Assembly (NCBI RefSeq): GCF_001411555.2
Contig: NC_049909.1
Coordinates: 6,951,485-7,015,484, forward strand
Length of the DNA stretch: 64,000 nucleotides
Reading direction: 5' to 3'
Source: Juglans regia
Taxonomy: Eukaryota > Streptophyta > Magnoliopsida > Fagales > Juglandaceae
Made by a program: the position numbers and the translations under genes. Below, piece after piece: positions 23,644-33,138 of this stretch. How positions within the stretch are numbered: the stretch's first letter is position 1; each line of letters opens with the position of its first letter. The notes below the pieces were generated by a model. The model was not told where the DNA came from. It did not search any database and saw nothing but the letters and a program-made list of their open reading frames with translations.

Positions 23644-24656
23644 TTGTTGACTAGAATGCATGTTAAGTGGGAGGACTGTATTGAGACTTTTCCTCACGTA
23701 TTCAAATACACACAAGGTATGAAAATTTTTGTGGTTGACGCTTTAGCAAGAAGGTATGTCCTTGTCTTCATTTTAGATGTAAAATTGTTGAGACTTGAAT
23801 ATGATAAAGAATTGCATACTAATAATGATGATTTTGCTAGTGTGTATAGAACAAGTGAGAAAGCATCGTTCGGTAAGTTCTATAAACTAGATTGGTACTT
23901 GTTTAGAGAATAGATTTTGTGTGCATACTAGTTTTATGCGTAAGTTGCTCGTGTGTGATAGACATAGTGGTTTGTTGGGTGACTTTGGTGTAAGGAAGAC
24001 TTTCAATGTGTTGCATGAACATTTGTGGGACTATCACTTGCCTTTAATTGAGTTCACATATAATTGGAGCTGTTATTTTGGTATAAAGAAGATTTTAAAC
24101 ATGTTGCATGAACGTTTGTGGGAGTATCATTTGCCATAAATTGACTTGTTGCATGAACGTTTGCGGGACAGGACTATCATTTGCCTTTCATTGAGTTTGC
24201 ATATAATTGGAGTAGTCATTCTGGTGTCAAGAAAACTTTAGACATTCTTCCAAGGAAATAAAGGAGTAGAGATTCTATTTTTGTGGTTATGGATGGATTT
24301 ATAGAGTTTGCATATAATAGGACCATGCATACTACCACTTTATATTCTCCTTTTGAAATTGTTGATAGACTTAATCTATTTACTCCTTTAGATTTAATGT
24401 CTTTACCTGTTGACGACAGGAGTAGCTTGGATGGATTTTTTCAAATTCTTGAACAACTTAATGATAATGCATATGCAATTAATGATAGTGCATACGAAAT
24501 TAATGATAATGTTACTAGCATTTTTCCCTTTGAACCAGGTGGAGATTCGAGGTCGAATCATTTTGAGGAGAGGGGGAATGATGGGAACCAAGGTGGGCCT
24601 AGTCTTAAAGATATGTTGCAAGTTCCTGATGGGCCAATTACAAGTTCAAGAGCTTA
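23644..24656 (+). pseudogene. G2 RNase H end and integrase remnants
   Basis: The frame resumes at the RNase H C-terminus (FKYTQGMKIFVVDALARRYV), then the linker (DDFASVYR, FGKFYKLDWYLFRE) and the integrase N-terminal zinc region with stops. VLHEHLWDYHLPLIEFTYNW repeats the same head-to-tail fusion seen in G1. A short relic of the core (DSIFVVMDG, about 24270) leads into the C-terminal part (MHTTTLYSPFEIVDRL, PVDDRSSLDG, FEERGNDGNQGGPSLKDMLQ) and ends with SRA-stop. It lacks most of the catalytic core. Confidence 0.75.
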
Positions 24657-24838
24657 AAGGATGAAGATTCAGTTTTGATTCATTTGATACAAGTTATGGA
24701 AGATGGCAACAACATGACTTAAAGGCTTTGGACACTTGAAGGCTTTCAATTTATTTAATTCATTTAAATGACTTATTTATTAGTTTAGAATAATTGAGTT
24801 TATTACGGGAAGGACATAAGGGGGCCTATGCAAGGGCA

Positions 24839-24988
24839 TGTTGGGAAAGTTATTATTTTATTTAACTAGGATTTCAAAAGGTTACTGTAGCATTATTGTA
24901 GCTGCGACACTGTAGCCGCGGCACTGTTCATCCAGGGGCGTTTTGGATAAAAATGGCTTTATTTTAGCTAGGGTTTTAATTATGTTTT
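24839..24988 (+). repeat. Truncated second LTR of G2
   Basis: The first 150 bp match the LTR at 20969 (TGTTGGGAAAGTTATT to AATTATGTTTTGG), then the sequence switches directly to CACTA transposase codons (GCACGAGATAATGC). The rest of the LTR is gone. Confidence 0.75.
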
Positions 24989-26170
24989 GGCACGAGATAA
25001 TGCATCTGGAAGCAATGTTATTAGATGTCCTTGTAGGAGATGTCCTAATAACTATTTCCATCCTGTAGGTATCGTTGAAGAATATCTTTTTATCAGAGGC
25101 ATTGATCAGAACTACACACAGTGGATATTCCATGGTGAGACGGATGATTTTGTCACAATAAGGACCCACTATGACAATGAAAATCCCGATGAGCATCGAG
25201 AATATCTTAATGACATCGAAGACATGTTAGATGACGTCTGTGTTGGGAGATTTATGGACATAAGTGAAGTTGAAATCGATGGATATCAAGGACCCATGAG
25301 TACTCCATCCTAGCAAACAACCTTTGAGCAATTTCCTAGAGATGCAAGACGTCCACTATATCCAGATTGTGCGAATTTTTCAAACTTATCTTTTACTCTT
25401 AAGATGCTCCATATCAAAAGTATTGGTGGTTGGACTGTGAAGTCATTTGACATGATGCTTCAGTTGTTGAAGGATGCATTTCCTTGTGCGTTATTGTCGA
25501 GTTCATACCATGCATCAAGGAAACTTGAACACGGTCTTGGATTTAGCTATACAAAGATACATGATTGCCCAAATGATTGTACATTATATTGGAAAGAGCA
25601 TGTCGATCGGCAAACTTGCCCAACATGTGGTGCATCAAGGTGGAACGCCGAAGCAAGTAAGAAGAAGAAAGTTGTTTGCAAGGACTTGCGCTAGTTCCCC
25701 CTAACACAAAGACTCCAAAGGCTATTTTTGACATGCCAGACATCATTCCATATGACCTGGCATTCAAAGAACCAAGTTGATGATTCTAGTACTCATAGGC
25801 ATCCTAGGGACTCTTTGGCGTGGAAAACTTTTGATAACCAGCATAGTTGGTTTGCAAATGTACTTCGCAATATCTGACTTGGTCTGGCAAGTGATGGATT
25901 CAACTCGTTTAATAATGTCAACAAGCCTTACCACATTTGGCCAGTTCTAGTGATACCTTATAATCTACCTTTTTGGTTGTGTATGAAAGAACCATAACTG
26001 ATGTCAAGGTTGCTTATCCCTAGTCTGAAAGCTCCTGGAAATGACATTGATGTATATTTTAGATCCTTGGTTGATGAGCTCCATCATTTATGGGAAGTAG
26101 GTGTTGTCACATACGATGCCTCGCATGAACAATCCTTTTGTTTACATCCAACTTTATTATGGACTATTAA
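24989..26170 (+). pseudogene. CACTA TNP2 transposase, piece A (TAD and N-terminal half)
   Basis: Starts inside the transposase-associated domain: RDNASGSNVIRCPCRRCPNN and YLFIRGIDQNYTQWIFHGE. The first 20 or so residues of the family are missing, cut by G2. The TNP2 domain follows: LYPDCANFSNLSFTLKMLH, CPNDCTLYWKEHVDRQTCP (a CX2C pair), LGLASDGFNSF, VIPYNLPFWLCMK, APGNDIDVYF, and LHPTLLWTIN at the break. One frame runs throughout with four stops: TAG 25311, TAG 25692, TGA 25875 and TAA 25995. No indel is needed, so decay here is by point mutation. Confidence 0.9.
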
Positions 26171-29100
26171 TGTAACAGTCCGTTAGAAATTCATTGGTGG
26201 AATTTCTATTGACTTTAGGAATCTCATAAAATCTCCATAAGTTTTTATGAATCAATCAATCGTATAAGTTTTAGTCTGTCAACATAGTCAGCGTTATCAC
26301 TCACTATGATGCTAGAAATATGAGTTTTATTTATTTGAGGTGGTTAGAAGTGTCAGAATACATTATGGTCTATGCCATTAGACTCAGGGGATTATTTAGG
26401 ATTTTATGACACAATAGCCTATTTTCATAATTCCGGACAAAACGTCTGTTGGAAATTGTGAAATTATTTTTACGGGCACTTTGAGGTTGAATTTCGGTAA
26501 AAAATTTTCACTGTAGGTTAATATGAATATTTAGGAATTTTTAGTGTTAAGTTTATGGTTAACTTTTTCGGAGTGAATAGTAATCTCAGTAAGCTCATCA
26601 ATTGCAGTGTTTCAAAATTATAGTGTGGAATGTCCAAATTAGATTAGAGAAATTTTATTTGGACACTTGGTAAGATCTTAGCCACACTTAGTGAATAATA
26701 CTAGACACTTGGCACCATAAAGAGCGTTTGATGGATTTGAAGGAATCAAGCTGTGAAATCATGCTACTTAAGCAAAACTGTGTTTCATCTGCTCAACCAA
26801 ATTGTGCCAGACCAAAAAAGGTTTCAATCCTAGTGAAACCCTAAATGGTGATAATCCAATTGAAAGCCTAAAAGCTTGGTTGAAACCGAAACCCTAAACG
26901 GCTTCCCAAACCCTAAAGTTTGCCTTCAAACCTTTTCTAATCCGATTTCTAGCATTGTGTTTAATCACATGATTAAATCACTTCCACATGCTATTAATCC
27001 TTCAAATTTGTGTTAGAACATCATTATCCAACCTTGTTAACCTTGAAAATTTGATTGGGTCAAGTGATATTGGATTTGGGCTTGATAGCAACCCAAACCC
27101 TCTTTAAACCCCAAAATTTAGGCCCATTCGGTTTAGGCCCATTAAGGCCCACGAAATTGACCACATTAGCATTGCTTCATGGCTAAGTTTTGTACCCCCA
27201 CTTGGCTGGTCAAATCTTTACAAGAAGGGCCTAGAAGGTTCTTGAAGTACAAAGTTAAAGGCCACCTCACTCTTTCACTCTTACACTCTACCTTGAGAAA
27301 AGATCTTGGATTGATTTTTATGAGAAGAAAAGGCCAACACTCAACCTTTCCTTCAATCCTATCACTTTTCATAACCTGTATAAGAGGTTCTTCAGTCCAC
27401 TTCCCATGAAAAGCAACTCTCCTTTACACTTTTTCTTATCTCTTTTGAACGCATGTTTCGAAGCTTTTGTAAGTGTTTTCTCGCAAAGTTTCCTTCATGA
27501 AAGTTGTTTCTTTTGGAGTCTAGTTTACGTGGATACCTTACTCTTTCCATTTGGAGATCATTTGATTGGTACAATATTATTTATACCCTAGAAAGGTCAT
27601 TCTGGGCGATAAACTGGAGAGTGTGTTATATTTTGGAGTTTTTGACCAAGCTAATGAATAGATCTTGGTCCGAAATTTTTATGTAGTAGTGTTAACATGT
27701 GTATATGATTATTGATTGAGGATTTGTTGCATGATTAAAAGGTTTGGTGAAATATTTTCTTAGGTCTAGAAACTTAGAAACTGGAAGAGGAAAAACAGTT
27801 TCTGTTTTGAGAAAGTTTAAATCTTTTATGGTTTAATCTTGTTCGAATGGCTTTGATATTTTTATTGGAAGATCCTAAGCATCTTATATACATTTTAGAA
27901 TGTTATTTTGAAGATATTTGATGTTAGTTTCGAAGATATGAAATTGTATGCATTGAGATATTTGGTTAGGCCAAAGTGATGATGTTCTTGGCTAAATTTA
28001 TGTTTTGGGTGATGTTTAACCATGTGATTTTGAGTTTGAAGCTTGGATCTGTTTTAGGACACCTTTTTAAACCATGTGATGTTTTGGTTTGAAGATCACT
28101 TCTTTATAAGTCATGGATCAAGAGGTTGATCAAAACAAGTTAGAAACAAAATTCTGTTTTGAACTTAGAAGAAAAACCAAAAAGTTCAAGTATGGTTTTA
28201 GTGATTTTGATGACTTTTGTTCATGATTCAAAACATGATTATTCTTAGAAATATGTTATGAGTATAGTAGAAGAAAAAGTTTGGTTTAATCATGAGTTTT
28301 GAGATTTGAAAGAATTACAACAAAAATCAAAGGAAATAGCCTTTGCAAGTTTCGGCCCTATAGAGTTTTAATGGTTGTGTTTAGTTTTAAATTTTTATGA
28401 ATTGATATTTGAGCTTAGGACAAAATTTACATAAAGTATGTAAATTTTAGTGATTTTTGGAGTTAGGATGCAAAATCCTTAAGTTAGGGGTAAAATGGTC
28501 ATTTTTCCACACGTAGAGGGTAAAATGGTAATTTTAATCTAAATTCATATTTATCCATATTCCTAATTGTTAGTGATTAAGTTTTAATTTTTAAAAATCA
28601 CTATTTTTAGTTTCTCGTGATCACATTGAGTTTTTGTCTCGAAACGCGAAGATTGAGGCAAGTTAGATTTTAACTTCCTATCAGTTTAATGTGTATGAGT
28701 GATAAGTAAGGGAACTAAAGTGTATGTATGCATGTTATCATATGTGCCATGCCAAGTCATTACATATTTATCTGTTACACAGAATTTATTCTGTCATGAA
28801 TTATTCATCTGTTATACAAGATATTATGTCACGTATTACTATACATTGCAAGTATGTCATGTTAAGTTAAGTATGCCATCTGTTATATGTATTTCATGTC
28901 ACGTAATATTTACTGTCACATGTTACGCCATGTTAAGAAATGTTGTCTGTTATATGATATGTCATGTTACAAAATGTTGCATGTTACAAGTATGCCATGT
29001 TATGAAATGTTCTCTGTTACATTTATGTCTCAAGGTATGTCATGTATGTCGCCATAGTTCATGTCACGTTATGCTATGTCAAGGTTTCTGTCTTTTATGT

Positions 29101-30606
29101 CTTGAAGTATGTCATGTCTGTTATCTTATGTTCAAGTCATGTTATGCTACGTCAGGACTTTTGTCTTTTATGTCACGATCATGTTACGTCACGTTACGAA
29201 ATGTCGTGTATGCCAGTTAAGTTATTCATGTCAATCACGACCCTAAGCGCTAGGATGGGGTAATATCCTAGTGGAACTCCTTTGTTCACGCTGGAATGTC
29301 TAAATAGGTGTGAAATTTCCTGGGTTGACAAAGTACAGTCAACAGGTTGCGAATGGGGCCTAATTAGCTGGTCACCGGAGCGCGCCAGGCACTAACGCCG
29401 ATGGTGCCACACATTACGTTACGTGTGTCCACAGCAAGTGTGGCACAAACAAATAAGTCATGGGGCCACAACAACTGTGGAGCATGAAGTATGGGGCCAC
29501 AACAACTGTGGAGCATACACTACGTGAGACACAACAATTGTGACACGTAGAATACGTGGGGCCACAACAACTGTGGAGTACGTATTAACGCACTCACAGC
29601 TGGTATAGAAACCTGTGATGTGATGCGGTAATCGGCAGGGACACACGGCTCAAGGGGACCTGTGTAGCACCCATATGGTCACTTTAATGATTAAGTCTAT
29701 TGAATAAGATTTCAAGTTCATGTATTTCACGTTCAAGTCATGTTTCAAGTTCACGTTATGTTACGTTCAAGTTTACGTTCACGCAATCATGGTAATCCCA
29801 TGAGACAAGAATATGTTTTAAGTTCATGTTATGTTATGTTCACATTTACGTTATGTTCCAAGTTCACATTTATGTTATGTCATGCTCAAGTTCATGTTCA
29901 AATTATGCATGTTCACGTTCATATTATGTTTTAAGTCCATGTTATATTTCAAGTTCACGTTCATGTTATGTTTCAAGTCACGTTCATGCTAAGCTTCAGT
30001 TTCAGTTTAAGTTATGCCAGTTATGTTATGTTGTATGTCAAGTTATGCTATGATTACTTATGATTTGATTATGCTTTCATGCTTTTACTGCCATGCATGC
30101 ATCATTAACCTGTGTGGAAGTTTTCCGTTAACTTGCTGAGATTTGTAATCAAATCTCACTATGGTAGTCCCAACTACCATTCCCCCCGAATGGTAGATTT
30201 TGTTATAGGATCTGAAGGAGAACCGGGAATCGACCAACTGGAAACGGCCGACTAAGCGACGGTGCGACGTAGATGGTATTACAATAGTTACCTCAGATTA
30301 CTACTTGTATTGGTGGAGTTCAATCTCCAGCACTGTTTTGATCACAACCTTATGGACTATTATTGTGATCTTAGTTGTTTAGTATGTCGTTAAGTATGGA
30401 ATATGTTTTAAGTATTTGGGACATTTTAGTTTGGTGCATAGTATTGTTAAAGAAAAAAATTATCCGCTACGAATATTGCATAATGCTAGATGCATGTTAG
30501 GAATATTGCATCTTATATGTCATGAACGGGGGCAGGTAACTTTGTGGTGCATGTCTCGACACTTCAAATGTCGGTCCGATCCCAAGCGGAATTTGGGGGC
30601 GTCACA
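26171..30606 (+). repeat. LTR A (5' LTR, 4436 bp)
   Basis: TGTAACAGTC...GGGCGTCACA. Three perfect AAACCCTAAA telobox motifs lie at 26836, 26889 and 26908. A splice-donor-like GAGGCAAGT is at 28655. The ATG-rich CATGTTATG repeat tract is at 28700-29220. CCACAACAACTGTGG hairpin repeats are at 29464-29580. A second ATG-rich tract covers 29700-30060. Hairpins are at 30138-30196. From about 28690 onward it is nearly identical to LTR B; before that the two differ heavily with many indels. Open frames inside are repeat artefacts. Confidence 0.85.
30138..30196 (+). promoter_or_regulatory. Conserved hairpin cluster near the LTR 3' end
   Basis: Hairpin 1: GAGATTTG-TAAT-CAAATCTC (30138-30157). Hairpin 2: ATGGTAGT-CCCA-ACTACCAT (30161-30180). 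Hairpin 3: CTACCATTC-CCCCC-GAATGGTAG (30174-30196). Hairpins 2 and 3 share ACTACCAT and cannot form together. LTR B (37259-37317) keeps all three; in hairpin 3 a C-G pair becomes T-A. LTR C keeps hairpin 3 perfectly (38464-38486, minus strand). LTR D keeps hairpin 1 (46464-46483) and part of hairpin 3. Function unknown; the position is 410-470 bp before the LTR end. Confidence 0.6.
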
Positions 30607-30609
30607 GGG

Positions 30610-30621
30610 TGGTATCAGAGC
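30610..30621 (+). other. Primer-binding site, initiator Met tRNA
   Basis: TGGTATCAGAGC, the standard complement of the 3' end of plant initiator tRNA-Met, lies 3 bases after LTR A. In the family it primes minus-strand DNA synthesis. It is perfect over 12 bases. Confidence 0.9.
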
Positions 30622-30770
30622 AATACGTCTCTGGGATTAAATCCACATGTCCTTAGGAAATGCACCAAATATTAGGCTTGAAATTGTAGTCTTCATTAGG
30701 CTTGAATTTCTTGAAGTATAAAAGATAGTATGTGGTTATAACACGTGTACTCATGTGATTTAGGAAGTGA

Positions 30771-31784
30771 CATGACTCGAGGTAGGATACGTCAAAACCC
30801 TAAGGGGGTCACAAATTAGGATAATCAGAATCCCCTGATGGATGGAGGATTAGCTGAAGCTATACGTTTGTTGACTGACATGCTTAGACAACAGCAACAT
30901 CAGCAAGCACATGTACCTAGACCCGAAGTCAGGGATTGTTTGCGTGAGAAGTTCTTGATCCATCGTTATCCAAACATTTCTGGTAATGAAGAGCCACTAA
31001 AAGCCGAGAAATGGATTATGGATCTCGAAAGGACATACGAGATCTGTGGATGTACTGAGGACCATAAGGTTCTATATGTTGTATACCTATTCTGAGGAGA
31101 AGCTGGACTATGGTGGGGTACACAAAGGCAGCTTCTAGTTAGGGAACTAGGAAGTTTGGATGCATTGTCTTGGGAGAGATTTAAGGAAGAGTTGACAACA
31201 AATTCTTCCCAGATTCTGTCAAACAGCTAAAGGCGCAGGAGTTTGCAACTTTAACTCAAGGCAATTTGACCGTAGAGCAGTACGCCGCTAAGTTTATGGT
31301 GTTTGGAAGGTTTGCACCACACTTGATTTCTACTCAAAGGATGCAAGCACGAAAGTTTCAAGTTGGACTTCAGCCATGGATCCGTAGCCAAGTAGCTTGC
31401 CTAAGAATAAAGAATTATCAAGAGTTAGTAAACGTGGCCGCGATAGCAGAGGCTGAGCAGAGAGGTCTAGCGATCCAGATCAATACCGAATGAAAGAGAA
31501 CTTCATTGTATGCTACTGAAGAAAATCTAGAAATGAAGAAGATGTCTACTGGACCAGATAAGGGAAAAAGCATCGAGATTGGAAGCTCAATACTAACCAC
31601 GTACCCAATATGTGGGATGTCAGGAAAGAACCATGGAGGCAAGTGCAAACTTACCTTAAGACTCTGTTTCAGATGTGGCCAACCTGACCACTTGATCAAA
31701 AATTGTCCGAAAAGAGGCCGGAGAAATGGAACTGTTCCCATTGGAGATTCCAAACCAAAGCCACGACCTCCAGTACTAGCTTAA
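30771..31784 (+). pseudogene. Tekay-like Gag with zinc knuckle
   Basis: Gag makes the virus-like particle. It starts MTRGRIRQNPKGVTN then a stop. The Gag core at 30838-31493 contains LREKFLIHRYPNISGNEEPL, AEKWIMDLERTYEICGCTED, a stop, AGLWWGTQRQLL, a frameshift near 31200, then LTVEQYAAKF and KFQVGLQPWIR. After another stop (31491), a zinc knuckle LCFRCGQPDHLIKNCPKRG (about 31661) fits CX2CX4HX4C and follows a variant CX2C pair (CGMSGKNHGGKC region). The frame leads into the usual protease start (VYAGTSRDTDADALG) and stops having sense at about 31860. Confidence 0.85.
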
Positions 31785-33138
31785 GTGTATGCAGGTACTT
31801 CTAGAGACACAGATGCTGACGCCCTAGGAACTAAAGGAGTTGGCGTCGTCACTGGTATTTTTCTAAGAGCTCTATATTGTTAAGCTTATTTAGGGTTGAT
31901 TAGATTGCAATTGATGGTACTATTGCATTATTGATACTTTGGGTAAGTTAAATCATTGAGTTTTATAACTTGTACGCAGTTTGATTCAAGCGAGGCCCTA
32001 CTTTTAGTGATTGTGGTATTGCACGAGAGTTCAGTTCGTACTTTGAATTGTTACCAGGTGGCAAGAGTAACATTTCTCATTGGGAGTAATTTTATTCATA
32101 CCAGGGTAGATATGTAATACCTTTTAGTAGTACGAGGAAGGATATTCAAGGTTGATGAATTAGTATCCCACGTATTTAGAGTTTGTTTTAATTATGAGGT
32201 TACAATGAAATTTATGTTCGGAAGAGTAAAGTGTGTGGAAGAAACTATGGCCTTAGTAGGATTCACTTATGATAATAGTTTTATCCAATCGCGAATAAAT
32301 AATTTCTGGCAAAGCACCGTGTTTGTGGAAACCAGGATTGCCCTTATATTGGAGACATTTATATGGGAAGTAAAATCTTGTCTTAAGGATTTACGTGAAC
32401 AGTAGGATCAAATTCTTTGGATTAGAGTCAGAAAAAGAGGTAGCTCATGATGGATAGAAGAGCTATGTTAATCATAAGAGAGAAACTCTTGAGTTGAGGT
32501 TAATAGCTGATCGTTTATCAAGGTACCACCTAGGAGGAGGAACGATTCGTGGTGATCATGAAGGAGTAAGCTAGTCCTAGGCTGATATAATTCCATGAGG
32601 AAATAGAGAATGTGAATTCAGTTGTGTATGGATTAAATTCTTCCAAATTGAACTGCATGAATACTTGAAATTTTAGATTTAGAGAGTATGTTGGTACGAC
32701 TTGACCTACCTTGTGGAAGGATTCCAGTACAAATTGTTATGATTTGAGAGAGAGAGAGTTGAGAATGGTATATATATATACACGTTGCGGATAATTCTTT
32801 GAATAGTGAAGAGAATAGTAATTTCTTTTAAGCAAGGATTCAGTATCTTAGAAGGTCAGTCTAGAAGTCATTAAGTTTAGGCAGTAATCTTTGGGATTGT
32901 TATACCCTAATGTTATAGTGATAGTTACTTTGTATAACCATGTGATGGTTATAGATAAGAATAGTGTTGGCTACGAGAAGAAGGCGTTACCACAAGAAGA
33001 ACGAGACCTGCCCCTTGGGCGTGATGAGGCATCCAGTGATGGGCAATAAGTTGGTAAGCAACTTCTTCTTTTGAGCGTATTTTATGTTTGTACTTACGTC
33101 GATTTCGAGGACGAAATCTTTTTTTTAGGAGGGGAGGA
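31785..33138 (+). other. Degraded internal remainder with polypurine tract
   Basis: After about 25 protease-like codons nothing recognisable remains of pol: no YxDD box, no RNase H and no integrase motifs on either strand. There are GA and TA dinucleotide runs near 32745-32780. The end is typical: CGATTTCGAGGACGAAATC (about 33100) then a T run and the purine tract AGGAGGGGAGGA abutting LTR B. That tract would prime plus-strand synthesis. Confidence 0.7.

Larger units (their letters stand above)
20702..24988 (+). mobile_element. Ty3/gypsy deletion derivative G2, in tandem with a partial 3' end
   Basis: Order: the 3' terminal part of an internal region (20702-20968), a complete LTR (20969-21445), a degenerate primer site, a shortened internal region (21446-24838) and the first 150 bp of a second LTR (24839-24988). 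The internal region keeps the Gag start, protease to linker, the end of RNase H, the integrase N-terminus and C-terminus, but lacks reverse transcriptase and the integrase core. The element lies in the CACTA just before its transposase and is truncated there, so it is not a clean insertion with target duplications. Confidence 0.8.

Noticed and set aside
29458..29646. Regular repeats considered as a CRISPR-like array
   Set aside because: Units are short palindromes without distinct spacers, in a plant LTR; CRISPR arrays are not expected here.
28699..30053. Cys/His/Val/Met-rich frames up to 173 codons, also at 35909-37174 and 45230-46465
   Set aside because: They come from CATGTTATG and TTCAAGTTCATG repeats within LTRs; frames are not preserved between copies.
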